Shown piece after piece: positions 54,719 through 62,932 of a DNA stretch of 64,000 nucleotides. The stretch lies in contig NZ_JNYJ01000061.1 of the NCBI RefSeq assembly GCF_000716715.1, positions 1 to 64,000 of the forward strand. The letters run 5' to 3'. Within the stretch, counting starts at the first letter, position 1, and the number at the start of each line of letters is the position of its first letter. Both the position numbers and the translations under genes were made by a program. The notes under the pieces are model-generated. The model saw only the letters and a program-made list of their open reading frames with translations. It was not told the DNA's origin and did no database searches. Source of the DNA: Dactylosporangium aurantiacum. GTDB taxonomy: Bacteria; Actinomycetota; Actinomycetes; Mycobacteriales; Micromonosporaceae.

Positions 54719-57391
54719 ATGAAGTCCCGCACGTGGAGAATCCGCACGTGGTCGATCCGCGCCAAGATCGTCACCCTGCTGCTGCCGCCGCTGTTGTCGC
54801 TGGTCGTGTTGTGGGTCTTCGCGACGAGCCTGACGTCCAGTGCGGTGTTCGAGCTGTTCGACGCTCAGACGTACTACGAGCTGGCCGCCGAGCCGGCCGA
54901 GACGATGACCGTCGAGCTGCAGCGGGAGCGCAAGCTGTCGCAGGTGTACCTGGGGGCCGGCCGGGCCGAGGGGAAGCCGGAGACGGCGCTGCTGGCCGAG
55001 CAGCGGCGCAAGACGGACGCTGCGGTCAGCCACTTCCGGTCCCTGGCCGGCAAGGGGGAGACCCGCGAAGCGATGCCGGAGGCCGCGCGGGGCCGGCTCA
55101 CCGAGATCATGGTGGCGCTGGACGGGCTCGTGCCGGGGCGGTCGGGGATCTCGCTCGGGCAGGTCGACCGGGCCGGCGCGATGGACATCTACAACGGGCC
55201 GATCGACGCGGTCTACCGCTGGTACAACGCGCTGCCCGGGGTCAGTGACGCCCAGCTGAGCAAGGACGCCCGGACCAACATCGCGATGAGCCGGGCCCGG
55301 GAGCTGCTCGCCCGCGAGGACGCGCTGATCAACGGCGCCGCCGCGGCGGGCAAGTTCGTCCGCACGGAGGCCGCCGACCTCGTCGCCGCGATCGGCGCGA
55401 AGCGCAGCGAATACGCGGAGCAGTCCGCGGAGCTGCCCGAGTCGGTGCGGCGGACCTACCAGGACATCGTCGCCGGCGACGCGCACAAGAAACTGACCGA
55501 CTTCGAGAACAAGATCATTGCTGAGGCCCGGCCGAACGCCGCGGTCCCGGTGGACATCACGGTGTGGCGGGAGGCGTACGACAAGCTCGCCGAGCAGCTG
55601 CGCCAGCTGGACCTGGAGTACGGCGACACGATCCTGGTGCGGGCCGAGCCGCTCGCCGTCGGCATCATCGTGCGGCTCGTGCTCGCCGCCGTGCTGGGCC
55701 TGCTGGCCATCGCGGTGTCGGTGGTGCTGTCGGTCCGGATCGGCCGGTCGCTGATCAACCGGCTGACAGGGCTGCGGCAGGACGCGCAGGCCCTCGCCGA
55801 CCAGCGGCTGCCGGAGGTCGTCGGCCGGCTGCGCCGCGGTGAGGAGCTCGACCTGGCGGAGGCGGCGCCGCCGCTGGAGTACGGCACCGACGAGATCGGC
55901 AAGGTGGGCAACGCGTTCAGCGCCGTGCAGCGCACCGCGATCGAGTCCGCGGCGCACGAGGCGCAGCTGCGGCGCGGCCTCAACGAGGTGTTCCTGAACA
56001 TCGCCCGCCGCAGCCAGACGCTGCTGCACCGGCAGCTGGCGCTGCTGGACCGCATGGAGCGGCGGACCGGGGACCCGGAGGAGCTGGAGGACCTGTTCCG
56101 GGTCGACCACCTGGCGACCCGCATGCGCCGCCACGCGGAGGACCTGGTCATCCTGGCCGGTGCGACGCCCGGGCGGGGCTGGCGCAACCCGGTGCCGATG
56201 GTCGACGTGGTCCGCGGCGCGGTGTCCGAGGTCGAGGACTACGCGCGGGTGGGCTTCCTGACGCTGCCGGAGGCGTCGCTGGTCGGCCGGGCCGTCGCCG
56301 ACGTCATCCACCTGCTGGCCGAGGTGATCGAGAACGCCACGTCGTACTCGCCGCCGCACACCCGGGTGCAGATCAGCGGCCAGCTGGTGCCGAACGGGTT
56401 CGCGGTCGAGATCGAGGACCGTGGCCTGGGCATGTCGCCGGAGGCGATCGAGGAGGCCAACGAGCGGCTGCTGCACCCGCCGGACTTCGACCCCGCCAAC
56501 AGCGCCCGGCTGGGGCTGTTCGTGGTGGCGCTGCTCGCCGCCCGGCACGGGGTTCGGGTCACGCTGCGGTCCTCGCCGTACGGCGGCATCACCGCGGTCG
56601 TGCTCATCCCGCCGCACCTGATCACCGGTGCGACCCCGGAGCTGACCGCGCCGACCCCGTCGGAGCTCAGGAACGACCTGGTGGGCGAGCTGGCCGGTGA
56701 GGTGGACGGTGAGGTGATGGTCGAGCCCCAGGCCGCCGGCGAGGTCGCCGGGGCGGAGCCGTCGCGCGGCACGCCCGCGGTCCTGGACGCCGCGCCGGCG
56801 GAGGCGGGCCGGATCCCGGTGCTGGACCGGGTCCCGCCGGTGACCGCCCGCCGTGCCGCCCCCGTCGACGCCGAGGTCGTGCCGGCCTCCGTGCCGTCGC
56901 AGCGCAACGGTGCTTCCTCCGTGGCGTCGCCGCGGCACGAGACCGGCCCGTCGCCGCGGCACGAGACCGGCCCGTCGCCGCGGCACGAGACCGGCTCGTC
57001 GCCTCGGTACGAGACCGGCTCGTCGCCGCGGCACGAGACCGGACCGTCGCCGCGGTCGGAGGCCGGGCTGTCGCCGCGAGGGGAGGCCGGGTCGTCATCG
57101 CGGTCCGAGCCCGGGTCGTCGCGGCCCGGACCCGAGGTGCCGCTGGACCTGACCGACGACGGGCTGCCGAAGCGCCGCCGGCAGGCGAGCCTCGCGCCGC
57201 AGCTGCGGGAGCGGCCCGACGACGAGCACACGGTCGACGGCGTGCCGGCGTCGCAGTTCGCCTCCGCCGCGGCCGGCAGGTCACCCGAGCAGACCCGCGC
57301 GATGATGACGTCGCTGCAGGCAGGGTTCACCCGGGGGCGCCGGGAGGCGGCGCTCACCGACGATCAACCCACATCGGAAAGGGACGCATAG
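54719..57391 (+). CDS. conservon sensor kinase (nitrate/nitrite-sensor type, CvnA-like)
   Basis: The 890-residue protein has a membrane span (18-38), an outer NIT sensor domain (about 45-305), a second span (about 313-337), HAMP (to about 420), a dimer segment with ARRSQTLLHRQLALLD and VDHLATRMRRHAEDL, and an ATPase domain (about 520-640; EVIENATSYSPP, DRGLGM, GLFVVALLAARHG). A disordered tail (645-890) contains eight tandem S-P-R-H-E-T-G-P units (737-800). ATG 54719 has AGGA before it; the longer open frame runs through the minisatellite and is rejected. It is the first gene of a four-gene conservon, where such kinases act with a roadblock protein, a DUF742 protein and a GTPase at the membrane. 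Confidence 0.93.
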   Translation: MKSRTWRIRTWSIRAKIVTLLLPPLLSLVVLWVFATSLTSSAVFELFDAQTYYELAAEPAETMTVELQRERKLSQVYLGAGRAEGKPETALLAEQRRKTDAAVSHFRSLAGKGETREAMPEAARGRLTEIMVALDGLVPGRSGISLGQVDRAGAMDIYNGPIDAVYRWYNALPGVSDAQLSKDARTNIAMSRARELLAREDALINGAAAAGKFVRTEAADLVAAIGAKRSEYAEQSAELPESVRRTYQDIVAGDAHKKLTDFENKIIAEARPNAAVPVDITVWREAYDKLAEQLRQLDLEYGDTILVRAEPLAVGIIVRLVLAAVLGLLAIAVSVVLSVRIGRSLINRLTGLRQDAQALADQRLPEVVGRLRRGEELDLAEAAPPLEYGTDEIGKVGNAFSAVQRTAIESAAHEAQLRRGLNEVFLNIARRSQTLLHRQLALLDRMERRTGDPEELEDLFRVDHLATRMRRHAEDLVILAGATPGRGWRNPVPMVDVVRGAVSEVEDYARVGFLTLPEASLVGRAVADVIHLLAEVIENATSYSPPHTRVQISGQLVPNGFAVEIEDRGLGMSPEAIEEANERLLHPPDFDPANSARLGLFVVALLAARHGVRVTLRSSPYGGITAVVLIPPHLITGATPELTAPTPSELRNDLVGELAGEVDGEVMVEPQAAGEVAGAEPSRGTPAVLDAAPAEAGRIPVLDRVPPVTARRAAPVDAEVVPASVPSQRNGASSVASPRHETGPSPRHETGPSPRHETGSSPRYETGSSPRHETGPSPRSEAGLSPRGEAGSSSRSEPGSSRPGPEVPLDLTDDGLPKRRRQASLAPQLRERPDDEHTVDGVPASQFASAAAGRSPEQTRAMMTSLQAGFTRGRREAALTDDQPTSERDA
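56927..57118 (+). repeat. eight 24-bp in-frame tandem repeats
   Basis: TCGCCGCGGCACGAGACCGG plus four bases repeats eight times (56927-57118). The first three are almost identical; the last three have diverged. Confidence 0.9.
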
Positions 57392-57814
57392 GTGGCACAA
57401 TCGACGAGTCGCACCGGCAAGCTCGACTGGCTCCTCGACGATCTCGTCGATCGGGTCGAGTCGGCGCAGCACGCCGTGGTGCTCTCCGCCGACGGGCTGC
57501 TCATGGGCGCGTCCACGGGGCTCGGCCGGGACGACGCCGAGCACCTGTCGGCGGTCGCGTCCGGCTTCCAGAGCCTGGCCCGCAGCGCCGGGCGGCACTT
57601 CAACGGCGGCGCCGTCCGCCAGACGATCGTGGAGATGGACGACGCGTTCCTGTTCGTCACGGCCGCCGGGCAGGGCGCGTGCCTGGCCGTGCTGAGCGCC
57701 GCGGACTCCGACATCGGCGTGATCGCCTACGAGATGGCGATGCTGGTGACCCGGGTCGGGCAGTACCTCACCGCACCGTCACGAACGGGCGCCCCGTCCG
57801 ATGCCGCCGGGTGA
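57392..57814 (+). CDS. roadblock/LC7 domain protein (CvnB-like)
   Basis: The 140-residue protein matches the roadblock/LC7 family (LDWLLDDLVDRVESAQHAVVLSADGL, GGAVRQTIVEMDDAFLFVTAAG). Such proteins regulate small GTPases, here probably the one at 58168-58773. GTG 57392 immediately follows the kinase stop, so translation is coupled. It is the second conservon gene. Confidence 0.93.
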   Translation: MAQSTSRTGKLDWLLDDLVDRVESAQHAVVLSADGLLMGASTGLGRDDAEHLSAVASGFQSLARSAGRHFNGGAVRQTIVEMDDAFLFVTAAGQGACLAVLSAADSDIGVIAYEMAMLVTRVGQYLTAPSRTGAPSDAAG

Positions 57815-58187
57815 TCACGACTGGCTCGACTCCGACGCCGGTCCGGTGGTGCGCCCCTATGCGGTGACGGGCGGGCGGGCCAGGCCCGCCGTCGGCGGCT
57901 TCGACCTCGTCGCGTTCGTCGTCAACGCTCCGGACGGGCCGGGGCACCCGCGGCACCTGCAGCCGGAGCACTATGCGATCCTGGCCCGCACCCGCGAGCC
58001 GGTCACGGTCGCGGAGCTGGCCTCACACCTCGATCTCGCGCTCGGCGTGGTGCGCGTGCTGCTGGGCGACCTGCTCCAGCAGGGGCTGATCGAGATGCAC
58101 GAACCTGTGTACGACCAATCCGTCGGGCCGCAGCGGCCCGACGATCGCATTCTCAAGGCGGTTGTCAATGGTCTCCGATCGCTCTGA
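57801..58187 (+). CDS. DUF742 protein (CvnC-like)
   Basis: The 128-residue protein begins with VVRPYAVTGGRARP and has a winged-helix-like middle (PVTVAELASHLDLALGVVRVLLGDLLQQGLIEMH), as in DUF742. It overlaps the roadblock gene by 14 bases and the GTPase gene by 20. It is the third conservon gene; the exact job is not known. Confidence 0.92.
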   Translation: MPPGDHDWLDSDAGPVVRPYAVTGGRARPAVGGFDLVAFVVNAPDGPGHPRHLQPEHYAILARTREPVTVAELASHLDLALGVVRVLLGDLLQQGLIEMHEPVYDQSVGPQRPDDRILKAVVNGLRSL

Positions 58188-58773
58188 CGGCCACATCCCG
58201 CTGGCGGTGAAGATCCTCATCGCCGGAGGGTTCGGCGTCGGCAAGACCACGCTGGTCAGCGCGGTCAGCGAGATCCGTCCCCTGCAGACGGAGGAGGTGC
58301 TCACCAACGCGGGTGTCGGCATCGACGACGTCAACGGGGTGGAGGGCAAGACCACCACGACGGTGGCCATGGACTTCGGCCGGATCAGCATCAACGACGA
58401 CATCGTGCTGTACCTGTTCGGCACCCCGGGCCAGGACCGGTTCTGGTTCCTGTGGGACGAGCTGGCGCTCGGCGCGCTGGGCGCGGTCGTGCTCGCCGAC
58501 ACCCGGCGGCTCACCGACTGCTTCCCGTCCGTGGACTACTTCGAGCAGCGCGGCACGCCGTTCCTGGTCGCGGTCAACTGCTTCGACGGGGTACAGCAGC
58601 ACACCGCCGAGGCGGTGCGTCGGGCCCTGGACCTCGACCCGGACGTGCCGGTGGTGCTGTGCGACGCCCGGGACCGCCGCTCGATCAAGGACGTGCTGAT
58701 CGCCCTCGTCGAGCACGTGATGACGATCAAGCGGCCACCGGCACTCGCACCGGCCCGGCAGCCCGGGTTCTGA
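58168..58773 (+). CDS. conservon GTPase (CvnD-like)
   Basis: The 201-residue small GTPase has P-loop GGFGVGKTT (20-28), G3 GTPGQDRF and G4 VNCFD. It closes the conservon. ATG 58168 is used; TTG 58162 is possible. In Streptomyces these modules control development and antibiotic production, with the GTPase as output. No cytochrome P450 fifth gene follows; instead the convergent FAD gene overlaps the last 47 bases. Confidence 0.93.
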   Translation: MVSDRSDGHIPLAVKILIAGGFGVGKTTLVSAVSEIRPLQTEEVLTNAGVGIDDVNGVEGKTTTTVAMDFGRISINDDIVLYLFGTPGQDRFWFLWDELALGALGAVVLADTRRLTDCFPSVDYFEQRGTPFLVAVNCFDGVQQHTAEAVRRALDLDPDVPVVLCDARDRRSIKDVLIALVEHVMTIKRPPALAPARQPGF

Positions 58774-60055
58774 CGGCGAGGGCGGCCGCCTGGGCCCGGA
58801 TCTCCGGCACGGCCGTCGTCTCCCACCAGGCGCCGCGGCGGGTCGGCCCGATCGCGAGGATGCGGTCGGACGCCACGCCGTCGCGGTCGACGAGGCGGCC
58901 GTGACCGTCGACGTCCAGGCCGGTCCCGGTCGGATCGCGGCGGGCCAGCCCGTCGTCGAGCAGCGCCCGGCCGAGCGTGCCGGTCGCGGCGCCGCCGGGG
59001 CCGGTGCAGTTGACGATCGCGCCGACCGGCCAGCTCTCGTCCTTGTGCCTGAAGCGCAGCGTGACCACGAAGCCACGTTCGCCGCGCCGGATCGAGTGGA
59101 TCGCCGCCGCGTGCGTGAACAGGGCGCCGCTGTCGCGCAGCGCGGCGACCCGGGCGGCGACCGTCGGTGCCATCCGGTGCCGGTGCACCTCCCAGTACGC
59201 GGCGACGTGCTGCAGCAACCGGCGCCGCGCGTCGACGGACAGCTGCCACCACAGCCGGTCGAGCTGGGGGCGCAGCGTGTCGACGGCGCAGCGCCAGTCG
59301 GGCTCCGTCGCCGCGTACCGCCGCACCGCCCGCAGCAGGCCGCCGGCGTCGGATCCGGCGTGGGCGAAGCTCCCGGTGGCCTTCGGCTGGGCCTCCAGGT
59401 GCGGCTGGGGGAGCAGCCCGCGGCGCGACACCGCGTGCAGCGGTGCCCGGCGGCCCCGCCCGCTCAGCGACATCGCCACGTCGAGCGCGGTGAGCCCGGT
59501 GCCGATCAGCAGCACCGGCACGTCACCCGGTACGCGGTCCAGCGCGCCCGGCGTCCACGGGTTTCCCACATAGTAGGGATGGGTCCGCACCGCGGAGGTG
59601 ATGGCAAGGGGGCCCGCGGGGGCGCCGTGGCCGAGGGCGAGCACGACCTGGTCGGCGGGGACGACCTGGCCGCCGCGCAGCACCACGCGCAGTGACCGCG
59701 GGCCGGCCTCGAGGCGGGTCGCCACCCCGCGGACGTGCTCGAAGCCGACCCGCCGCAGCCGGTCGTGCAGGTAGTCGCCGAACACCTTGCGCGGTGCGAA
59801 GTCCGCCGGGCCGATGGGGAGCCCCTGGTCGCGGCACCAGTCGAGGAAGTCCTCCGGCGCGTCGGCGAGCGCGCTCATCGCCGCGGCCCGCGAGTTGAGC
59901 AGGTGCGTCGGGTCGGTCGTCCGGTACGCCGCGCCGCGGCCGAGCGTGTCCTCCGGGGAGGGGTCGACGAGGACGACCCGGTCCTCGGGGCCGCTGAGAT
60001 GGATCGTCGTCAGGGCGCCGCTACAGCCTCCGCCCACGACCACTGTCGTCTTCAT
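58727..60055 (-). CDS. FAD/NAD(P)-binding protein (FAD_NAD_binding family)
   Basis: The 442-residue protein begins with the dinucleotide fold TTVVVGGGCSGALTTIHL, then GRGAAYRTTDPTHLLNSRA, VPVLLIGTGLTALDVAMSL (second nucleotide site) and ending IRAQAAALAVRTRAA. It resembles the FAD-NAD(P)-binding family often annotated as oxidoreductase or hydroxyacylglutathione-type, and is likely a flavin oxidase or monooxygenase. ATG 60055 has AGGGG upstream. Its 3' end overlaps the conservon GTPase. An unusually AT-rich promoter region (60065-60098) precedes it. Confidence 0.85.
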   Translation of the reverse strand: MKTTVVVGGGCSGALTTIHLSGPEDRVVLVDPSPEDTLGRGAAYRTTDPTHLLNSRAAAMSALADAPEDFLDWCRDQGLPIGPADFAPRKVFGDYLHDRLRRVGFEHVRGVATRLEAGPRSLRVVLRGGQVVPADQVVLALGHGAPAGPLAITSAVRTHPYYVGNPWTPGALDRVPGDVPVLLIGTGLTALDVAMSLSGRGRRAPLHAVSRRGLLPQPHLEAQPKATGSFAHAGSDAGGLLRAVRRYAATEPDWRCAVDTLRPQLDRLWWQLSVDARRRLLQHVAAYWEVHRHRMAPTVAARVAALRDSGALFTHAAAIHSIRRGERGFVVTLRFRHKDESWPVGAIVNCTGPGGAATGTLGRALLDDGLARRDPTGTGLDVDGHGRLVDRDGVASDRILAIGPTRRGAWWETTAVPEIRAQAAALAVRTRAAGPVRVPVAA

Positions 60056-60173
60056 GCCCACCCCTAATTTATATCTAACCGGTAGGTTTTTATGGTACTA
60101 GGTGCGGCGGGCCGGGTGTAGAACCCAGATCCTCCGGGCATGTCGGTTTCTGGAGCCCTCTGGAGGTGTACCG

Positions 60174-61664
60174 ATGTCGATCTTTCGCACCAAGTCGATC
60201 GAGCAGTCATTGCGGGACACGGACGAACCGGGCAGAGGGCTCAGAAAGAACCTCTCGGCGTTCCACCTGACGGTCTTCGGCGTCGGCGTGATCATCGGTA
60301 CGGGCATCTTCGTGCTGACCGGCCAGCAGGCCGCCCGCAACGCCGGGCCGGCGATCGTGCTGTCCTTCGCCCTGGCCGGCGTGGTGTGCGCCCTGGCCGC
60401 CCTGTGCTACGCCGAGTTCGCCTCCAGCGTGCCGGTCGCCGGCTCCGCGTACACCTTCTCCTACGCCACCCTCGGGCAGTTCATCGCCTGGATCATCGGC
60501 TGGGACCTGTGCCTGGAGCTCGCCCTGGGCGCCGCCGTGGTGTCCCGCGGCTGGTCGGCCTACCTGCAGGAGCTCTTCGACCTGCCCGCCTGGCTCGCCG
60601 GCGACAAGGCCGTGCCCGACTTCGGCGCCGCCTTCATCGTCGCCGCCCTCACCGTCGTGGCGATCATGGGGGCGAAGCTGTCCGGCCGGGTCACCGGCGC
60701 GCTCGTCGTGGTCAAGGTCGCCGTCGTGGTGTTCGTCATCGGCCTCGGCCTGTTCTTCGTCAAGGCCGCCAACTACACCCCGTTCATCCCCGACGCCGTG
60801 CCGTCGGAGAAGGCCAGCGGTGGCGACGCCCCGCTGCTGCAGATCCTCGCCGGGATCACGCCGCAGCACTTCGGCTGGTTCGGCATCGTCGCGGCCGCCT
60901 CCATCGTCTTCTTCGCCTACATCGGCTTCGACGTCGTCGCCACCACCGCCGAGGAGACCCGCAACCCGCAGCGCGACGTCCCGTGGGGCATCATCGGCTC
61001 CCTGATCATCTGCGCCGTGCTGTACATGGCGACCGCCGCCGTCGTCACCGGCATGGTCCCCTTCACCGAACTCGACACCGCCGCACCCCTCGCCAAGGCG
61101 TTCGACCTCGTCGGGCAGACCTGGGCGGCCGACCTCATCTCCCTCGGCGCCGTGTGCGGCATCACGTCGGTCATCCTCGTGCTGCTGCTGGGGCAGGCCC
61201 GGGTCTCGTTCGCGATGGCTCGCGACGGCCTGCTGCCGCCGGTCCTGGCGAAGGTCCACCCGAAGTACGGCACGCCCTGGGTCATGTCGACCATCACCGG
61301 CGTCGTGGTCGCCGTCCTCGCCGCGTTCGTGCCGCTGTCGGAGCTGTCGGAGCTGACCAGCATCGGCACGCTGTTCGCGTTCGTGGTCGTGTCGATCGGC
61401 GTGGTCATCCTGCGCAGGACCCGCCCCGACCTGCCGCGCGCCTTCCGGGTACCGGGCGTGCCGTGGCTGCCGGCGATCAGCGTCCTGGCCAGCCTGTGGC
61501 TGATGCTGAACCTGCCGGTCATCACCTGGGTGCGGTTCCTGATCTGGATGGCCGCCGGCCTGCTGCTGTACTTCGTGTACGGGATGCGCCGGGCCAACCT
61601 GGCGGCCGACGCCGGCGAGGCCCGGCTCACCGCGGAGGGCGGGCGATCGGGGTCGGCGGCGTAG
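60174..61664 (+). CDS. amino acid permease (APC superfamily, cationic amino acid type)
   Basis: The 496-residue protein has about 12 membrane spans. The family segments GVIIGTGIFVLTG, CYAEFASSVPVAGSAYTFSY, FFAYIGFDVVATTAEET and RVSFAMARDGLLP match the CAT/YfnA-type amino acid transporters. ATG 60174 follows TGGAGGTG. It is divergent from the FAD gene. Substrate probably a basic or branched amino acid, not certain. Confidence 0.93.
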   Translation: MSIFRTKSIEQSLRDTDEPGRGLRKNLSAFHLTVFGVGVIIGTGIFVLTGQQAARNAGPAIVLSFALAGVVCALAALCYAEFASSVPVAGSAYTFSYATLGQFIAWIIGWDLCLELALGAAVVSRGWSAYLQELFDLPAWLAGDKAVPDFGAAFIVAALTVVAIMGAKLSGRVTGALVVVKVAVVVFVIGLGLFFVKAANYTPFIPDAVPSEKASGGDAPLLQILAGITPQHFGWFGIVAAASIVFFAYIGFDVVATTAEETRNPQRDVPWGIIGSLIICAVLYMATAAVVTGMVPFTELDTAAPLAKAFDLVGQTWAADLISLGAVCGITSVILVLLLGQARVSFAMARDGLLPPVLAKVHPKYGTPWVMSTITGVVVAVLAAFVPLSELSELTSIGTLFAFVVVSIGVVILRRTRPDLPRAFRVPGVPWLPAISVLASLWLMLNLPVITWVRFLIWMAAGLLLYFVYGMRRANLAADAGEARLTAEGGRSGSAA

Positions 61665-61736
61665 GAGGTCTGCTCATACCCACCCCCACGTGTCCCGGGT
61701 GGCGCCGGGTTCGGGGCTGCTGGAAAGGTGACAGGC

Positions 61737-62174
61737 ATGAGTGACTTCGGCCTGCGGTCCGACGGGTTCGACTTCGACACCGGCGAGTTGAACCCGGACG
61801 ACTACGCGGACCCGCACACCCTGTTCGGCCACGACGAGGGCCACGGCGTGGCGGCCGGTCTGAGCCCGGCCGCCGAGACCACGGACGCGGGGGACGGCGC
61901 ACCCCCGTCCACCGACGAGCTGGAGACGGTCGGCTACGACAGCGACGGCGACGGCACCACCGATGTCCTGCTCGCCGACGAGAACCACGACGGCGTCACC
62001 GACATCGCGATGTGGGACACCAACGCCGACGGCCTGATCGACCGCGTCGCCTACGACCAGGACCACGACGGCCGGATCGACCTGATCTACCACGACGACG
62101 ACTTCGACGGCGAGACCGACCGGGTCGAGACCGCCGACGGCACGCAGGAGATCCCCGGCTACACGTCCAACTAG
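61737..62174 (+). CDS. acidic protein with five tandem calcium-binding repeats
   Basis: The 145-residue protein has an acidic N-terminal half and five consecutive 13-residue units of the form D-x-(D/N)-x-D-G-x-x-D (YDSDGDGTTD, DENHDGVTD, DTNADGLID, DQDHDGRID, DDDFDGETD), like the loops of thrombospondin type 3 or dockerin repeats. No signal peptide is visible, so it may be cytoplasmic. ATG 61737 has AAAGGTG upstream; GTG 61728 is possible. The stop overlaps the convergent hemerythrin gene by four bases. Confidence 0.85.
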   Translation: MSDFGLRSDGFDFDTGELNPDDYADPHTLFGHDEGHGVAAGLSPAAETTDAGDGAPPSTDELETVGYDSDGDGTTDVLLADENHDGVTDIAMWDTNADGLIDRVAYDQDHDGRIDLIYHDDDFDGETDRVETADGTQEIPGYTSN

Positions 62175-62827
62175 CGCCCGCGGACCTTGCGCATCTGCTT
62201 GGCGTACTGGCGACGGCCGACCGTGTGCCACAGCAGCCGGGCCGGCACCGGCAGCAGCGACAGGAACCGCGCCGTCTCGTCCGGGGTCGCCTCCTCCAGC
62301 AGCGCCCCGAGCATGAACAGCAGCTTGTCCTTCGGGGTGTGCGAGCGGGCGGCCTCGCCGAGCGCGTTCCACTCCGCGACGGTGATGTGCTCCGCGATCA
62401 GCGGCAGCACCGAGCGCTCCTCCTCGTCGAGGTGGACGAGCAGGTCCTGCCGGTGCCGGTCCATCGCCTCGGCGAGCGCGTCCCGGGCCGCCGCCGACGC
62501 GTCCGCCTCCCACGGCCCGAGCAGCTCCGCCACCGCCCGCAGCCCCCGCGCGACGACCTCGTGCTGCTGCTCCATCCGCAGCACCAGCTCCGCGTCCAGG
62601 TCGACCCGGGCGAGGAGCTTCGGCCACAGCAGGGCGTCCTCGGACGTGTGGTGGGAGTGCAGGCCGGCGTCGTACTCGCGGAACATGCCCGCCAGGAACC
62701 GGGCGCGGTCGACGTCGCCGGGGCGCACCCCCCGGACCAGGCCCGGCATCAGCCGTGACTCGCGGCGGAACACGCGGTGCACGACGACCATCTCCTGGAC
62801 CCACGGACGCTCGACGGTGGTGGTCAT
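62171..62827 (-). CDS. hemerythrin-like domain protein
   Basis: The 218-residue all-helical protein has the HHE-type ligands: VVVHRVFRRESR, SHHTSEDALLWPKL, QQHEVVARG and LLVHLDEEERSVLPL. These bind a di-iron centre that senses or handles oxygen or nitric oxide. ATG 62827 has GGAGAG upstream. It is divergent from the SARP regulator. Confidence 0.92.
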   Translation of the reverse strand: MTTTVERPWVQEMVVVHRVFRRESRLMPGLVRGVRPGDVDRARFLAGMFREYDAGLHSHHTSEDALLWPKLLARVDLDAELVLRMEQQHEVVARGLRAVAELLGPWEADASAAARDALAEAMDRHRQDLLVHLDEEERSVLPLIAEHITVAEWNALGEAARSHTPKDKLLFMLGALLEEATPDETARFLSLLPVPARLLWHTVGRRQYAKQMRKVRGR

Positions 62828-62881
62828 GTCGGTCTCTCCTCGATCGGCTCGGTCGGTTGTCCCATCACGGTGCGGGGACTG

Positions 62882-62922
62882 TCTTGTAGTGGTCTTGGAG
62901 ACCGCTAGTGGGCGGCTACGAT
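62882..62922 (+). promoter_or_regulatory. candidate SARP-binding repeats and -10 box
   Basis: TCTTGTA (62882-62888) and TCTTGGA (62893-62899) are heptamers separated by four bases, an 11-bp pitch; a weaker third, GCTAGTG (62904-62910), continues the pitch. TACGAT (62917-62922) follows as a likely -10 box. SARP regulators bind direct heptamer repeats with this spacing. Confidence 0.55.
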
Positions 62923-62932
62923 GGCCCGCGTC

